64,000 nt of DNA from Curtobacterium sp. BH-2-1-1 (GCF_001806325.1 NZ_CP017580.1:3658001-3722000), one strand, 5' to 3'. Positions 47,148-56,591 are shown, counted from the stretch's first letter. A program made the numbers and translations. The notes: generated by a model not told the origin, from the letters alone.

Positions 47148-48214
47148 CAGCGTTCACGCTCCCAGAAGGACGGGCCGACGGGCTCGTGGAAGTCGCTCTG
47201 CGCAACCAGGTAGCCGTCGTCGTCGATCGCGATCGGAAGTTGGGGGAGGGGGCGTGCCGCCGGCCCGAAGATGACCTCGCAGTTGTTCGAGACATCGAAG
47301 GTCGACTGGTGGCACGGGCAGAGCAGGTGGTGCGTCTGCTGTTCGTACAGGGCGACCGGGCATCCGACGTGGGTGCAGATCTTCGAGTACGCGACGATGC
47401 CGTCGTAGCCCCAGTTCTCGTGGCCCTTGGAGGGGTTGAGGTCCTTGGGGTCGAGGCGCATGAGGAGGACGGAGGCCTTGGCCTTCTCCTCGAGCATGTC
47501 CTCCTTGTCGAGCATGCCGTCCGGGATGACGTGGAACACCGAACCGATGGTCACGTCGGACGCCTTGATCGGCAGACCCGTCGGGTCCTTCGTCAGGCGC
47601 GTGCCCTTCGCCCACATGGTGTGGCGGAGGAGTTCGTTCGGGTCGGCCGCGGGCGCGAGGTCGCGCACGAGGACGATGCCCGGGAGGGGGAAGGCCGCCA
47701 GGGCGCCGATCATCGAGTTGCGGATCAGCTTGCGACGGCTGAAGCCGGACTCCTTGTCGGCGAGCTGGAACGCCTCGACCGCCTTGGCGCGGGTCGCGTC
47801 GGTGCCTCGGGTGCCGTGGCGGAGCTCGGTGATCTCGCGGTCCACCACGAGCGACTTCGACCAGTACACGGCGCCGAGGCCCAGCGCGAGCAGGGCGAGG
47901 GCGATCGAGAGGCCGAGCCAGAGGTTGGCGGTCCGGACGGTCCCGAAGTCGTCGGAGTCGATCGGGAAGGCGACGTAGGCCGCGATCGCGAGGACACTGC
48001 CCACGATCGACAGGTAGAAGAACGTGGCGACCTGACGCTCGGCCAGGCGCTGCTTCTTCGGGTCGACATCGGTGCGGCGTGCGCGGTGCGGCGGCTCGCC
48101 CGGGTTCTCGAACGGGTCCGTCGGCAGGACCGCGATCCCGGCCGAGGTGGTGGTCGTGCCGTGCTTCTCGACAGCCGAGGACGAGTTCAGTGCCTCGTCG
48201 TCGTGCTCTGCCAT
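47147..48214 (-). CDS. qcrA: Cytochrome bc1 complex, Rieske iron-sulfur subunit
   Basis: 355 residues from ATG 48214, chosen for GAAGGG 6 bases upstream. Three N-terminal helices (about 80-100, 110-135, 180-200), as in actinobacterial QcrA. The 2Fe-2S ligands are in CTHVGCPV (about 290) and CPCHQSTFD (about 307). The Rieske head carries electrons from the quinol site to QcrC. Confidence 0.95.
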   Translation of the reverse strand: MAEHDDEALNSSSAVEKHGTTTTSAGIAVLPTDPFENPGEPPHRARRTDVDPKKQRLAERQVATFFYLSIVGSVLAIAAYVAFPIDSDDFGTVRTANLWLGLSIALALLALGLGAVYWSKSLVVDREITELRHGTRGTDATRAKAVEAFQLADKESGFSRRKLIRNSMIGALAAFPLPGIVLVRDLAPAADPNELLRHTMWAKGTRLTKDPTGLPIKASDVTIGSVFHVIPDGMLDKEDMLEEKAKASVLLMRLDPKDLNPSKGHENWGYDGIVAYSKICTHVGCPVALYEQQTHHLLCPCHQSTFDVSNNCEVIFGPAARPLPQLPIAIDDDGYLVAQSDFHEPVGPSFWERER

Positions 48215-48247
48215 GGTGTTCCCTTCAGTGTCGTTCGACACGGACGA

Positions 48248-49057
48248 TCAGTTGGACTTCGCGGTCAGCCAGACGGTCATCGCGACGACCGCGCCGAGTC
48301 CGAAGATCCAGATGAACAGACCCTCTGCCACCGGGCCGAGGGAGCCGAGTGCGAACCCGCCGGGCGACTTGTTGTCCTGCACGTACTTGAGGTACGTGAT
48401 GATGTCGGCCTTCTGCTCGGGGGTGAGGTTCAGGTCGTTGAACACCGGCATGTTCTGCGGGCCAGTGACCATGGCCTCGTAGATGTGCTTGCCGGACACC
48501 GACTGCAGGTTCGGCGCATACTTGCCCTCGGTCAGGGCACCGCCGGTGCCGGCCACGTTGTGGCACATGGCGCAGTTGATGCGGAAGAGCTCCGCACCTT
48601 CGGCGGCGTCGCCGTCCTCGCCGTTGGTCAGGCTCTCGGAGGGAACCGCCGGGCCGGGGCCGAGCGACGCGACGTACTCGGCGAGTGCGTCGATCTGCTC
48701 GTCCGTGAACTGCGCGGGCTTCTCTTCGGCCTGGGGGCCCTGGGCGGCCATCGGCATGCGGCCGGTGCCGACCTGGAAGTCGACGGACGCGGCACCGACA
48801 CCGATGAGGGACGGACCCTCGCTGGTGCCCTGCGCGGAGAGGCCGTGGCAGGTGGCGCAGTTCGAGGCGAAGAGCTTCTGGCCCTCGTTCACCTTCGACT
48901 GGCTCGAGGCCGCTACGGTGCTCGTGCTGTCGTCGGCGTTCGCCGTGGAGCTGAACAGCGCATACGCACCGCCGGTGGTCATGAGACCGACGACGATGAG
49001 CGACACGGTCGCCATCGGTGAACGGCGGCCCTTCTTGGACTTGGTTCTGTTGAACAT
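48248..49057 (-). CDS. qcrC: Cytochrome bc1 complex, diheme cytochrome c subunit
   Basis: 269 residues. An N-terminal membrane anchor (VSLIVVGLMTTGGAYALF), two c-type heme sites, CATCH (about 67) and CAMCH (about 165), with Met ligands in GRMPM and NMPVFNDL, and a C-terminal helix (FIWIFGLGAVVAMTVWL). The fused diheme subunit replaces a soluble cytochrome c in actinobacteria. Confidence 0.95.
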   Translation of the reverse strand: MFNRTKSKKGRRSPMATVSLIVVGLMTTGGAYALFSSTANADDSTSTVAASSQSKVNEGQKLFASNCATCHGLSAQGTSEGPSLIGVGAASVDFQVGTGRMPMAAQGPQAEEKPAQFTDEQIDALAEYVASLGPGPAVPSESLTNGEDGDAAEGAELFRINCAMCHNVAGTGGALTEGKYAPNLQSVSGKHIYEAMVTGPQNMPVFNDLNLTPEQKADIITYLKYVQDNKSPGGFALGSLGPVAEGLFIWIFGLGAVVAMTVWLTAKSN

Positions 49058-49078
49058 GCGGTGGGGGCTATCCAGTTC

Positions 49079-49708
49079 CTACTTGAGAAGGTAGATGACG
49101 GCGAAGAGGCCGATCCAGACGACGTCGACGAAGTGCCAGTAGTACGACACGACGATCGCGGTGGTCGCTTCCTTGTGACCGAAGTTCTTGGCGGCGAACC
49201 CGCGGCCGAGCGTCAGCAGGAAGGCGATGAGGCCACCCGTGACGTGCAGACCGTGGAACCCGGTGGTCATGTAGAAGGCCGAACCGTAAGCGCTGGAGGA
49301 GAGCGTCACGCCCTCGTGCCAGAGGTTCGCGTACTCGAAGATCTGGCCGCAGACGAAGATCGCGCCCATGCAGTACGTGACGAAGAACCACTCCGTCATG
49401 CCCCAGTCCTTGGGGTTCCAGCTCGTCCGGTGTACCTGGAAGCGCTCGGCCGCGAAGACCGCGAACTGGCAGGCGAAGCTGGACAGCACCAGGATGATCG
49501 TGTTCACCGAGGCGAAGGGCACCTCGAGCTTGGCGGTCTCGGTCGCCCAGAGTTCGGGCGAGGTGCTGCGCAACGTGAAGTAGATCGCGAACAGGCCGGC
49601 GAAGAACATGACCTCGCTGCCCAGCCACACGATCGTCCCCACGGCAACGGCGTTCGGCCTGTTCAGGACCGGACCGCTGGCGGATCTGGAGAGAGGGGTG
49701 CTAGTCAC
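49079..49708 (-). CDS. ctaE: Cytochrome c oxidase subunit III
   Basis: 209 residues with five helices: [39 protein letters not shown] and [20 protein letters not shown] contain the conserved Glu and His of CoxC. On the minus strand CATAAT ends at 49717, overlapping an ATG there, so transcription should begin near 49708 and translation at its GTG. The ATG would add three residues. First gene of the ctaE-qcrCAB block. Confidence 0.93.
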   Translation of the reverse strand: MTSTPLSRSASGPVLNRPNAVAVGTIVWLGSEVMFFAGLFAIYFTLRSTSPELWATETAKLEVPFASVNTIILVLSSFACQFAVFAAERFQVHRTSWNPKDWGMTEWFFVTYCMGAIFVCGQIFEYANLWHEGVTLSSSAYGSAFYMTTGFHGLHVTGGLIAFLLTLGRGFAAKNFGHKEATTAIVVSYYWHFVDVVWIGLFAVIYLLK

Positions 49709-49775
49709 AGACTCCATTATGGCCGAAACCACGGACAGTGTTTTCGCAGCCAACTGGCGGGTCTCTCGAATTCAC

Positions 49776-49781
49776 TACGAT
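49776..49781 (+). promoter_or_regulatory. -10 box TACGAT for trpD
   Basis: TACGAT lies 6 bases before ATG 49788, predicting a leaderless trpD mRNA. Only 79 bases separate the trpD and ctaE starts, so both promoters share that gap. Confidence 0.5.
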
Positions 49782-49787
49782 CAGAGC

Positions 49788-50843
49788 ATGCTCGACGCTC
49801 TCACCTGGCCTGCCGTGATCAGCGCGCTCATGGCGCGCGAAGACCTGACGATCAGCCAGTCCACATGGGCCATGCAGGAGATCGTGGCAGGTCGGGCCAC
49901 CCCGGCGCAGATCGCCGCCTTCGTCGTGGCCCTCCGCGCCAAGGGCGAGACCGTCGACGAGGTCGTCGGTTTCCGCGACGCGATCCTCGACGCGGCCGTC
50001 CCGCTCGACGTCGACCCGATGGCGCTCGACATCGTGGGCACCGGCGGCGACGTCGTCGGCACGGTGAACGTCTCGACGATGAGCGCGATCGTGATCGCCG
50101 CCGCGGGTGTCCCCGTCGTGAAGCACGGCAACAAGGCGAGCTCCTCGAAGTCCGGGTCGAGCGACGTCCTCGCCGCACTCGGACTCGACCTGACGATGGA
50201 CGCCGCGCGTGTCGCGGACACGTTCCGGCGTGTCGGACTGACCTTCGCGTTCGCGAGCGCCTTCCACCCCGGGTTCGCGCACGCCGGACCCGTCCGCCGC
50301 GAGATCGGCGTCCCGACGGTGTTCAACTTCCTCGGTCCGCTCGTCAACCCCGCACGGTGCGAGGCAAACGCCGTGGGCGTGGCGCAGCTCGAGCTCGTCC
50401 CGATCATCACGGGCGTGTTCCAGACCCGCGGGGCGACCGCGCTCGTGTTCCGCGGCGACGACGGCCTCGACGAGCTGACGACGACCGGGCACAGCCACAT
50501 CTGGGAGGTCACCGGCGGCCGCGTCACCGAGCACGACCTCGACCCGCGCGACCTCGGGATCGCCCGGGCCCGGATCGAGGACCTGCTCGGCGGCGACCCG
50601 GAGCACAACGCCGCCGTGGTGCACCGCGTCCTCGCGGGGGAGACCGGTCCGGTGCGCGACATCGTCCTGCTCAACGCCGCCGCCGGCCTGGTGTCCTTCC
50701 GCCTGGCGGAGGACCCGGCCGAGGTCGACCGCCCGATCCTGCAGCGCTTCCGCGAGCAGCTGGTCGTCGCGGCCGACGCGATCGACTCGGGCGCCGCCGC
50801 GCGCAAGCTGGCCGACTGGGTGGGCGCGACCCCCGTCGCGTGA
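49788..50843 (+). CDS. trpD: Anthranilate phosphoribosyltransferase
   Basis: 351 residues. DIVGTGGD (about 82) binds PRPP; VVKHGNKASSSKSGSSDVL (about 110-128) is the anthranilate and PRPP loop; FNFLGPLVNPA (about 180) is also canonical. Second step after chorismate in tryptophan synthesis. Isolated from other trp genes and divergent from ctaE, as in mycobacteria and related actinobacteria. Confidence 0.95.
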   Translation: MLDALTWPAVISALMAREDLTISQSTWAMQEIVAGRATPAQIAAFVVALRAKGETVDEVVGFRDAILDAAVPLDVDPMALDIVGTGGDVVGTVNVSTMSAIVIAAAGVPVVKHGNKASSSKSGSSDVLAALGLDLTMDAARVADTFRRVGLTFAFASAFHPGFAHAGPVRREIGVPTVFNFLGPLVNPARCEANAVGVAQLELVPIITGVFQTRGATALVFRGDDGLDELTTTGHSHIWEVTGGRVTEHDLDPRDLGIARARIEDLLGGDPEHNAAVVHRVLAGETGPVRDIVLLNAAAGLVSFRLAEDPAEVDRPILQRFREQLVVAADAIDSGAAARKLADWVGATPVA

Positions 50844-50861
50844 GCGCAGACGCAACACAGC

Positions 50862-50902
50862 GGAGGCGCGGTGCCGGTCCGTGGGACCGGCACCGCGCCT
50901 CC
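50862..50902. terminator. Perfect 19-bp hairpin between trpD and glpK, made of the GGAGGCGCGG repeat
   Basis: GGAGGCGCGGTGCCGGTCC at 50862-50880 and its exact complement at 50884-50902 around a 3-base loop. It stands between two convergent genes, 19 bases after the trpD stop and 22 before the glpK stop, so it should terminate both. It belongs to the dispersed repeat family described in the findings. Confidence 0.8.
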
Positions 50903-50924
50903 AGGCGGTCACCTCAGGACGAGA

Positions 50925-52436
50925 CTACTGGACGTCCTCGTCGACCCAGTCGAACGTCTTCGTGACGGCCTTCTTCCAGAGGCGCAGGGTGCGCTCGCGC
51001 TCGGCTTCGTCGAGCTGCGGCTCCCAGCGCTTGTCCTCCTGCCAGTTGGCACGGAGCTCGTCGAGGTTCGCCCAGAACCCGACCGCGAGCCCGGCCGCGT
51101 AGGCCGCGCCGAGCGCCGTCGTCTCCGCGACGACCGGACGGACGACCGGCACGTTCAGGATGTCCGCCTGGAACTGCATGAGCGCGTCGTTGGCGGTCAT
51201 GCCGCCGTCGACCTTGAGCTCGGTGAGGTCCACACCGGAGTCCGCGTTGACGGCGTCGAGGACCTCGCGGGTCTGCAGCGCCGTCGCCTCGAGGGCGGCA
51301 CGGGCGATGTGGCCCTTGTTGACGTATCGGGTGAGGCCGACGATCGCACCGCGGGCATCCGGACGCCAGTACGGCGCGAAGAGCCCCGAGAACGCCGGGA
51401 CGAAGTAGACACCGCCGTTGTCCTCGACGGTCTTGGCGAGGGCCTCGACCTCCGGGGCGCTGCCGATCAGGCCGAGGTTGTCGCGGAGCCACTGGATGAG
51501 CGAGCCCGTGACGGCGATCGAACCCTCGAGCGCGTAGTGCGTCTCCTGGTCGCCGAGCTTGTAGCCGACGGTCGTGAGCAGCCCGTTCTCCGAGCGGACG
51601 ATCTCCGTGCCCGTGTTGAAGATGAGGAAGTTGCCCGTGCCGTAGGTGTTCTTCGACTCGCCCTGGTCGAACGCCGCCTGGCCGAACGTCGCGGCCTGCT
51701 GGTCGCCGAGGATGCCGGCGATCGGGACCTCGCGGAGGAGGTTCGAGGACTCGACGTGGCCGTAGACCTCGGAGGAGCTGACGATCTCGGGGAGCATCGA
51801 CTTCGGCACACCGAAGTCGGCGAGGATGTCGTCGCGCCACTCGAGCGTCTCGAGGTCCATGAACAGCGTGCGGGACGCGTTCGTGACGTCGGTCTTGTGG
51901 ACGCCGCCGTCGACGCCACCGGTCAGGTTCCAGAGGACCCAGGTGTCTGTGGTGCCGAAGAGCAGGTCGCCCGCCTCTGCCTTCTCGCGCGCACCCTCGA
52001 CGTTCTCGAGGATCCAGACGATCTTGGTGCCGGCGAAGTACGTCGCCAGCGGCAGACCGACGACCGACTTGTAGCGGTCGGTGTCGCCGTCGGCGAGCTT
52101 GTCGACGATCGACTGCGTGCGGGTGTCCTGCCAGACGATCGCGTTGTAGACCGGCTTGCCGGTGTTCTTGTCCCAGACCACCGCGGTCTCGCGCTGGTTC
52201 GTGATGCCGACCGCCGCGACGTCGTGGCGGGTGATGTCGGCGCGGGACAGGGCCTGGCCGATGACCTCACGGGTGTTGTCCCAGATCTCCGACGGGTCGT
52301 GCTCGACCCACCCGGCGCGCGGGAAGATCTGCTCGTGCTCCTTCTGTCCGACGGACACGATCGAGCCGGAGTGGTCGAAGACGATCGCTCGGGTGGAGGT
52401 CGTGCCCTGGTCGATGGCGACGATGTAGTCGGCCAT
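50925..52436 (-). CDS. glpK: Glycerol kinase
   Basis: 503 residues of the FGGY family. [13 protein letters not shown] (about 7-19), [20 protein letters not shown], the substrate loop [11 protein letters not shown] (about 81), [13 protein letters not shown], and the C-terminal [20 protein letters not shown] are typical GlpK. Makes glycerol 3-phosphate. AGGAGC precedes the ATG. 45 bases downstream of glpF, one operon. Confidence 0.96.
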   Translation of the reverse strand: MADYIVAIDQGTTSTRAIVFDHSGSIVSVGQKEHEQIFPRAGWVEHDPSEIWDNTREVIGQALSRADITRHDVAAVGITNQRETAVVWDKNTGKPVYNAIVWQDTRTQSIVDKLADGDTDRYKSVVGLPLATYFAGTKIVWILENVEGAREKAEAGDLLFGTTDTWVLWNLTGGVDGGVHKTDVTNASRTLFMDLETLEWRDDILADFGVPKSMLPEIVSSSEVYGHVESSNLLREVPIAGILGDQQAATFGQAAFDQGESKNTYGTGNFLIFNTGTEIVRSENGLLTTVGYKLGDQETHYALEGSIAVTGSLIQWLRDNLGLIGSAPEVEALAKTVEDNGGVYFVPAFSGLFAPYWRPDARGAIVGLTRYVNKGHIARAALEATALQTREVLDAVNADSGVDLTELKVDGGMTANDALMQFQADILNVPVVRPVVAETTALGAAYAAGLAVGFWANLDELRANWQEDKRWEPQLDEAERERTLRLWKKAVTKTFDWVDEDVQ

Positions 52437-52481
52437 TGGTGCTCCTAACGGTCTTGCTCGGGTGGGTGTGGTGAGGGTGGA

Positions 52482-53204
52482 TCAGGCGAGGGGCAGGAGT
52501 GCGTACGACAGCCCGGCTGCGAGGGCACCACCGACGAGGGGGCCGACGACCGGCACCCAGGCGTAGGCCCAGTCGCTCGAGCCCTTGCCCTTGATCGGCA
52601 GGAAGGCGTGCGCGATGCGGGGGCCGAGGTCACGGGCAGGGTTGATCGCGTAGCCGGTCGGGCCACCGAGGCTGACACCGATCGCGATCACGAGGAAGGC
52701 GACCGGGATGGCGCCGAGCTCGGCCGGGGTCTTGCCGTTGGTGAAGGCGATGACCACGAAGACGAGCACGAAGGTGCCGATGATCTCGGTGACGAGGTTC
52801 CAGCCGTACGTGCGGATCGCCGGGCCGGTGGAGAAGACGCCGAGCTTCGCGGCCGCGTCGGGTTCCTCGTCGAAGTGCTGCTTGTAGGCCAGCCAGACGA
52901 TGACCGCACCGATGATCGCGCCGATCAGCTGGGCGAGCCAGTAGAGGAACATCTCACCGATGGTGATGTTGCCCAGGATGGCCTGCGCGAGGCTCACCGC
53001 GGGGTTGAGCTGGCCGCCGGACTTGTACGACACGGTGACACCGGCGAAGACCGCGAAGCCCCAACCGATCGTCACCATGAGGAAGCCGGCTCCGAAGCCC
53101 TTGGACTTCGTCAGCGAGACAGCGGCGACGACGCCGCCACCCAGGATGATGAGCATCGCCGTGCCGACGAGCTCGGAGAGGAAATTGACGCCGATGCCGT
53201 CCAT
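52482..53204 (-). CDS. glpF: Glycerol facilitator / aquaporin (MIP family)
   Basis: 240 residues, six helices and two half-helices. The two NPA boxes are GGQLNPAVSLAQ (about 63) and GYAINPARDLGPR (about 192). Asp after the second NPA and Arg in NPARD, with Gly/Tyr flanks, place it in the glyceroporin group. GGAGG is 6 bases before ATG 53204. Imports glycerol for GlpK. Confidence 0.92.
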   Translation of the reverse strand: MDGIGVNFLSELVGTAMLIILGGGVVAAVSLTKSKGFGAGFLMVTIGWGFAVFAGVTVSYKSGGQLNPAVSLAQAILGNITIGEMFLYWLAQLIGAIIGAVIVWLAYKQHFDEEPDAAAKLGVFSTGPAIRTYGWNLVTEIIGTFVLVFVVIAFTNGKTPAELGAIPVAFLVIAIGVSLGGPTGYAINPARDLGPRIAHAFLPIKGKGSSDWAYAWVPVVGPLVGGALAAGLSYALLPLA

Positions 53205-53335
53205 CGGTGACCTCCAGTGCGTGAGGGTGGGGGTCCGGTGGTACAGCGCCGGCACTCCCCGTTGAGTGATTGGGGCCGAGCATACTGACGGGCATCGACG
53301 GATGGCGATGCATTCGTGAGGGAAGTGCGCGATTG

Positions 53336-53349
53336 TGCACGAACGTGCA
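53336..53349. promoter_or_regulatory. Operator-like dyad 1
   Basis: TGCACGAACGTGCA, a perfect 6-2-6 palindrome. A degenerate copy TGCGCGATTGTGCA (53326-53339) overlaps its left end. Confidence 0.65.
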
Positions 53350-53400
53350 TGCACGGTGTGCGCCCGCGCATCCGAGGTCGGTGGGCCGCCCCCGGGTCGG

Positions 53401-53414
53401 TGCACGAACGTGCA
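53401..53414. promoter_or_regulatory. Operator-like dyad 2
   Basis: An exact copy of TGCACGAACGTGCA, 65 bases (about six helical turns) from dyad 1, close to the dhaK promoter. The pairing suggests one repressor controlling both operons; its gene is not in the window. Confidence 0.65.
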
Positions 53415-53516
53415 CACGGGGGGAACGCTCGCCCGGGGCGGCGATGTAGATTGAGGGCACTCCGGTCGACGACGGCGGTGCTGCCTCGCGATCGCCCGCA
53501 CTCCGTGGAGGTCAGC

Positions 53517-54518
53517 ATGAAGAAGCTCATCAACGATCCGCAGGCCGTGGTCGACGAGACCGTGCGCGGGTTCGCCCGTGCCCACGCCGGCCACGTCGTG
53601 CTGGTCGAGGACCCGATCCACATCCACCGCGCGGACGCTCCGGTGTCCGGCAAGGTCGGGATCGTCAGCGGCGGGGGCAGCGGACACGAGCCGCTGCACG
53701 CCGGGTTCGTCGGGTACGGCATGCTCGACGCCGCGGTGCCGGGGCCGGTGTTCACGAGTCCCACACCGGACCCGATCGTCGCCGCGACGAAGGCCGTCGA
53801 CGGGGGAGCGGGTGTGCTCCACATCGTGAAGAACTACACCGGCGACGTCCTCAACTTCGAGACCGCCGCCGAACTCGCCGGCATGGACGACGTCCGGGTC
53901 GAGTCCGTCGTGGTGGACGACGACGTCGCCGTGCAGGACTCGCTCTACACGGCCGGCCGACGCGGGGTCGCCGGCACCGTCGTCGTCGAGAAGTGCGCGG
54001 GCGCCGCAGCCGAGCGAGGGGACGACCTCGACGCCGTCGCCGCCGTCGCCCGGCACGTGAACGACGTCACGCGCTCGATGGGGCTCGCACTCGCCTCCGG
54101 CACCGTCCCGCACGCCGGCGAGCCGTCGTTCACCCTCGCCGACGACGAGGTCGAGCTCGGCATCGGCATCCACGGCGAGCCCGGCCGCGAACGCATCCCG
54201 ATGGCCCCGGCCGACGAGCTCGTGGACCGCGTGCTCGAACCGATCCTCACCGACCTCGCCGCTCCCGCCGGGTCGAAGCTGCTGCTCCTCGTGAACGGCA
54301 TGGGCGGCACGCCCCTCTCCGAGCTCTACATCGCCTACCGACGCGCCGCCGAGGTCCTCACCGACCGCGGGTTCGACGTCACGCGTAGCCTGGTCGGCGA
54401 CTACGTGACATCCCTCGAGATGCAGGGGTTCTCGCTCACCGTCACGGTGCTCGACGACGAACTCACCGCCCTCTGGGACGCACCGGTGGAGACCCCGGCA
54501 CTGCGCTGGGGACGCTGA
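53517..54518 (+). CDS. dhaK: Dihydroxyacetone kinase, substrate-binding subunit
   Basis: 333 residues. [20 protein letters not shown] (about 45-64) binds dihydroxyacetone, [15 protein letters not shown] follows, and the substrate-linking His is in GIGIHGEPG (about 218). [17 protein letters not shown] lies near 260. Works with DhaL and the phosphoprotein DhaM in PEP-dependent phosphorylation. Confidence 0.95.
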   Translation: MKKLINDPQAVVDETVRGFARAHAGHVVLVEDPIHIHRADAPVSGKVGIVSGGGSGHEPLHAGFVGYGMLDAAVPGPVFTSPTPDPIVAATKAVDGGAGVLHIVKNYTGDVLNFETAAELAGMDDVRVESVVVDDDVAVQDSLYTAGRRGVAGTVVVEKCAGAAAERGDDLDAVAAVARHVNDVTRSMGLALASGTVPHAGEPSFTLADDEVELGIGIHGEPGRERIPMAPADELVDRVLEPILTDLAAPAGSKLLLLVNGMGGTPLSELYIAYRRAAEVLTDRGFDVTRSLVGDYVTSLEMQGFSLTVTVLDDELTALWDAPVETPALRWGR

Positions 54519-54575
54519 ACCCACCGCACCACGACCCGGCCCGTGAACGGAGCCGGACGCAGGAAGGAACACGAA

Positions 54576-55202
54576 TTGGCGCTCGACACCGCATGGGCCA
54601 TCGACTGGGTCCGACGCACCGCCGCGACGATCGACGAGCACCGGGCCGAGCTCGTCACGCTCGACCGGGAGATCGGCGACGGCGACCACGGTGAGAACCT
54701 CGACCGCGGCTTCCGTGCCGTGCTCGAGGCCGTGGACGCCGGTTCGTTCGACACCCCCGGAGCCGTGCTCAAGGTCGTCGCGACGAAGCTCATCTCGACG
54801 GTCGGCGGTGCCGCGGGTCCGCTGTTCGGGACCGCGTACCTCAAGGCCGCACAGGCCGCCGGGGACGCCGCGGAGCTCGACGCCGACACGCTCGTCCAGG
54901 TGCTGACCGCAGCCCGCGACGGCATCGTGTCCCGGGGCAAGGCGGCCGTCGGCGACAAGACCATGGTCGACGCCTGGTCGCCCGCGGTCGACGCCGCCGG
55001 CGCCGCGGCCGCCGCCGGGGACAGCCCCGAGCAGGTGCTCGCCGCCGCCGCCGACGCGGCCGTGACCGGCGCGGAGTCGACCGACCCGCTGGTCGCCCAC
55101 AAGGGCCGCGCGAGCTACCTCGGCGAACGTGCCGTCGGGCACCGCGACCCGGGCGCGCAGTCCACCGTGTACATCCTCCGCGCGGCCGTGGACGCCGCGT
55201 GA
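54576..55202 (+). CDS. dhaL: Dihydroxyacetone kinase, ADP-binding subunit
   Basis: 208 residues from TTG 54576, placed by AGGAAGGA 8 bases upstream. EIGDGDHGENLDRGF (about 29) holds the three Asp metal ligands; TVGGAAGPLFGTA and GDKTMVDAW complete the site. Tightly bound ADP is phosphorylated by DhaM. Its stop overlaps dhaM. Confidence 0.94.
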   Translation: MALDTAWAIDWVRRTAATIDEHRAELVTLDREIGDGDHGENLDRGFRAVLEAVDAGSFDTPGAVLKVVATKLISTVGGAAGPLFGTAYLKAAQAAGDAAELDADTLVQVLTAARDGIVSRGKAAVGDKTMVDAWSPAVDAAGAAAAAGDSPEQVLAAAADAAVTGAESTDPLVAHKGRASYLGERAVGHRDPGAQSTVYILRAAVDAA

Positions 55203-55921
55203 CCGTCGGGATCCTGATCGTCTCGCACAGCGCGGCGATCGCGACCGGCACCGTCGAGCTCGCCCGGCAGATGGCGGCGGACGTCCCGCTCGTGGCCGCC
55301 GGCGGCACCGACGACGGCGGCATCGGCACCTCGTTCGAGGCCATCACGGCCGGCATCGAGGAACTCGTCGACGCCGAGGCAGTGGTCGTCCTGTGCGACC
55401 TCGGCTCCGCGTACCTGACCACCGACACGGCGCTCGACTTCCTCGACGACGACGTCCGGGCGCGCGTGCACGTCTCGCAGGCCCCGCTGGTCGAGGGCGC
55501 GGTCGCCGCGGCCGTCGCCGCACAGACCGGTGGCGACGTCGACGCGGTCCTGGCCGCTGCCGCGTCTGCCGCAGGCTCCGAGGCGGACGCGAGTCGCGCC
55601 TCCAGTCCGTCCGGCGACGGCCCAGGAGGCGCGGTGCCGGTTTCCGGGACCGGCCCCGTCGACGACGTGGCCGCGTCCGAGACGGTGGAACTCGTGAACG
55701 AGAGCGGCCTGCACGCCCGGCCGGCCGCGGAGTTCGTGAAGACGGCCGCCAGGTTCGACGCTGAGGTCCGGGTCAACGGGGTGGACGCGAAGAGCCTGCT
55801 CGCGATCATGGCGCTCGCACTGCCCAGGGGGGCGTCGGTGACCATCGAGGGGACCGGAGCCGACGCGCAGGACGCGGTCGACGCGCTCGTGGCCCTCGTG
55901 CGGTCCGGCTTCGGCGAGTAG
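55199..55921 (+). CDS. dhaM: PTS-dependent DHA phosphotransferase DhaM (EIIA-HPr fusion)
   Basis: 240 residues: an EIIA(man)-like domain (about 1-125) with active His in VSHSA (9), then a linker, then a complete HPr domain from about 160 with SGLHARPAAEF (His about 171) and the KSLLAIMAL region. The EI-like domain of E. coli DhaM is absent, so it needs separate enzyme I. The linker (about 125-157) is encoded by two dispersed-repeat copies. GTG start overlaps dhaL. Confidence 0.92.
   Translation: MTVGILIVSHSAAIATGTVELARQMAADVPLVAAGGTDDGGIGTSFEAITAGIEELVDAEAVVVLCDLGSAYLTTDTALDFLDDDVRARVHVSQAPLVEGAVAAAVAAQTGGDVDAVLAAAASAAGSEADASRASSPSGDGPGGAVPVSGTGPVDDVAASETVELVNESGLHARPAAEFVKTAARFDAEVRVNGVDAKSLLAIMALALPRGASVTIEGTGADAQDAVDALVALVRSGFGE
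55585..55641. repeat. Two dispersed GGAGGCGCG copies inside dhaM
   Basis: An inverse copy TCGCGCCTCC at 55594-55603 and a direct copy GGAGGCGCGGTGCCGGT at 55625-55641 make up the DhaM interdomain linker in frame. Confidence 0.6.
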
Positions 55922-55941
55922 GGCGCTGCGCCTCCTGCGGG

Positions 55942-56535
55942 TCAGGTGATCGAGACGGTGCCGGCGAGGTCGAGGTCGGACGGTCCGCCGGTGACCCCGG
56001 CGTCGGCGAGCAGCGTGGCGCCGAACACCGCGCTCCAGAACGTCCGCGCGTCGCGTCCTACGCCGCTCCGGCTCGTCCAGCAGTGTTCGGTGACGACCCG
56101 CTCGAGGTAGCGCTCCGACTGCCGGAACAGCACCTGCAGGAGCAGCCGCACCCGCTCGCGTTGCGCGGCATCGTCGCCCGTGCTCGCGAGCGCCCGCACG
56201 ACGAGCGGCGTCGACGGCATCGCGAGGGCGGTGCGGGCGAGGACCTGCCGGAACGCCTCCGCGCTCGTGGCGTGGCGTCCGGCTGCCTGCAACCGGGTCG
56301 TGTCGCGCAGGAACAGCGCGAACGCGGCGTCGAGCACCAGTCGGTCCTTCGATCCGTAGTGGTGCGTGATCTGGTTCGGGTACACGCCCGCCGCCCGGGC
56401 GATCTCGCTCACGGTCACCGTCCGGTGCTCGGTCGGGCCGCCGGTACCGCTGAGCAGTCCGGCGGTCGCGGCGAGGATCCGCGCCCGGGTCGCTGCCCCG
56501 CGCGGGGTGCCCGGGGCGTCGCTCGTGGTTGCCAT
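55942..56535 (-). CDS. TetR-family transcriptional regulator
   Basis: 197 residues from ATG 56535. The helix-turn-helix is at about 42-63 (VTVSEIARAAGVYPNQITHH, then YGSKDRLV), the latter in place of the usual YFxSK. Effector domain unrecognised. Divergent from the ketosynthase, with two dyads in the 56-base gap; it probably represses both itself and that gene, with a hydrophobic acyl ligand as inducer (inference). Confidence 0.85.
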   Translation of the reverse strand: MATTSDAPGTPRGAATRARILAATAGLLSGTGGPTEHRTVTVSEIARAAGVYPNQITHHYGSKDRLVLDAAFALFLRDTTRLQAAGRHATSAEAFRQVLARTALAMPSTPLVVRALASTGDDAAQRERVRLLLQVLFRQSERYLERVVTEHCWTSRSGVGRDARTFWSAVFGATLLADAGVTGGPSDLDLAGTVSIT

Positions 56536-56542
56536 GCCGGAA

Positions 56543-56578
56543 TTGTACGTGGTACAACTCAACTTGTTCAACGTACAA
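56543..56578. promoter_or_regulatory. Pair of TetR operator dyads
   Basis: TTGTACGTGGTACAA (56543-56557), a perfect 6-3-6 dyad, and TTGTTCAACGTACAA (56564-56578), the same with one mismatch. Centres are 21 bases (two helical turns) apart. They fill the gap between the two divergent start codons. Confidence 0.75.
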
Positions 56579-56591
56579 GAAGGAGCCTCCC

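Larger units (their letters stand above)
53205..53516. promoter_or_regulatory. Divergent glpFK / dhaKLM control region
   Basis: 312 bases without a gene. For glpF, TATGCT on the minus strand (53279-53284) is a -10 candidate; for dhaK, TAGATT near 53446. Between them lie the repeated TGCACGAACGTGCA dyads. GGAG lies before the dhaK ATG. Confidence 0.55.
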
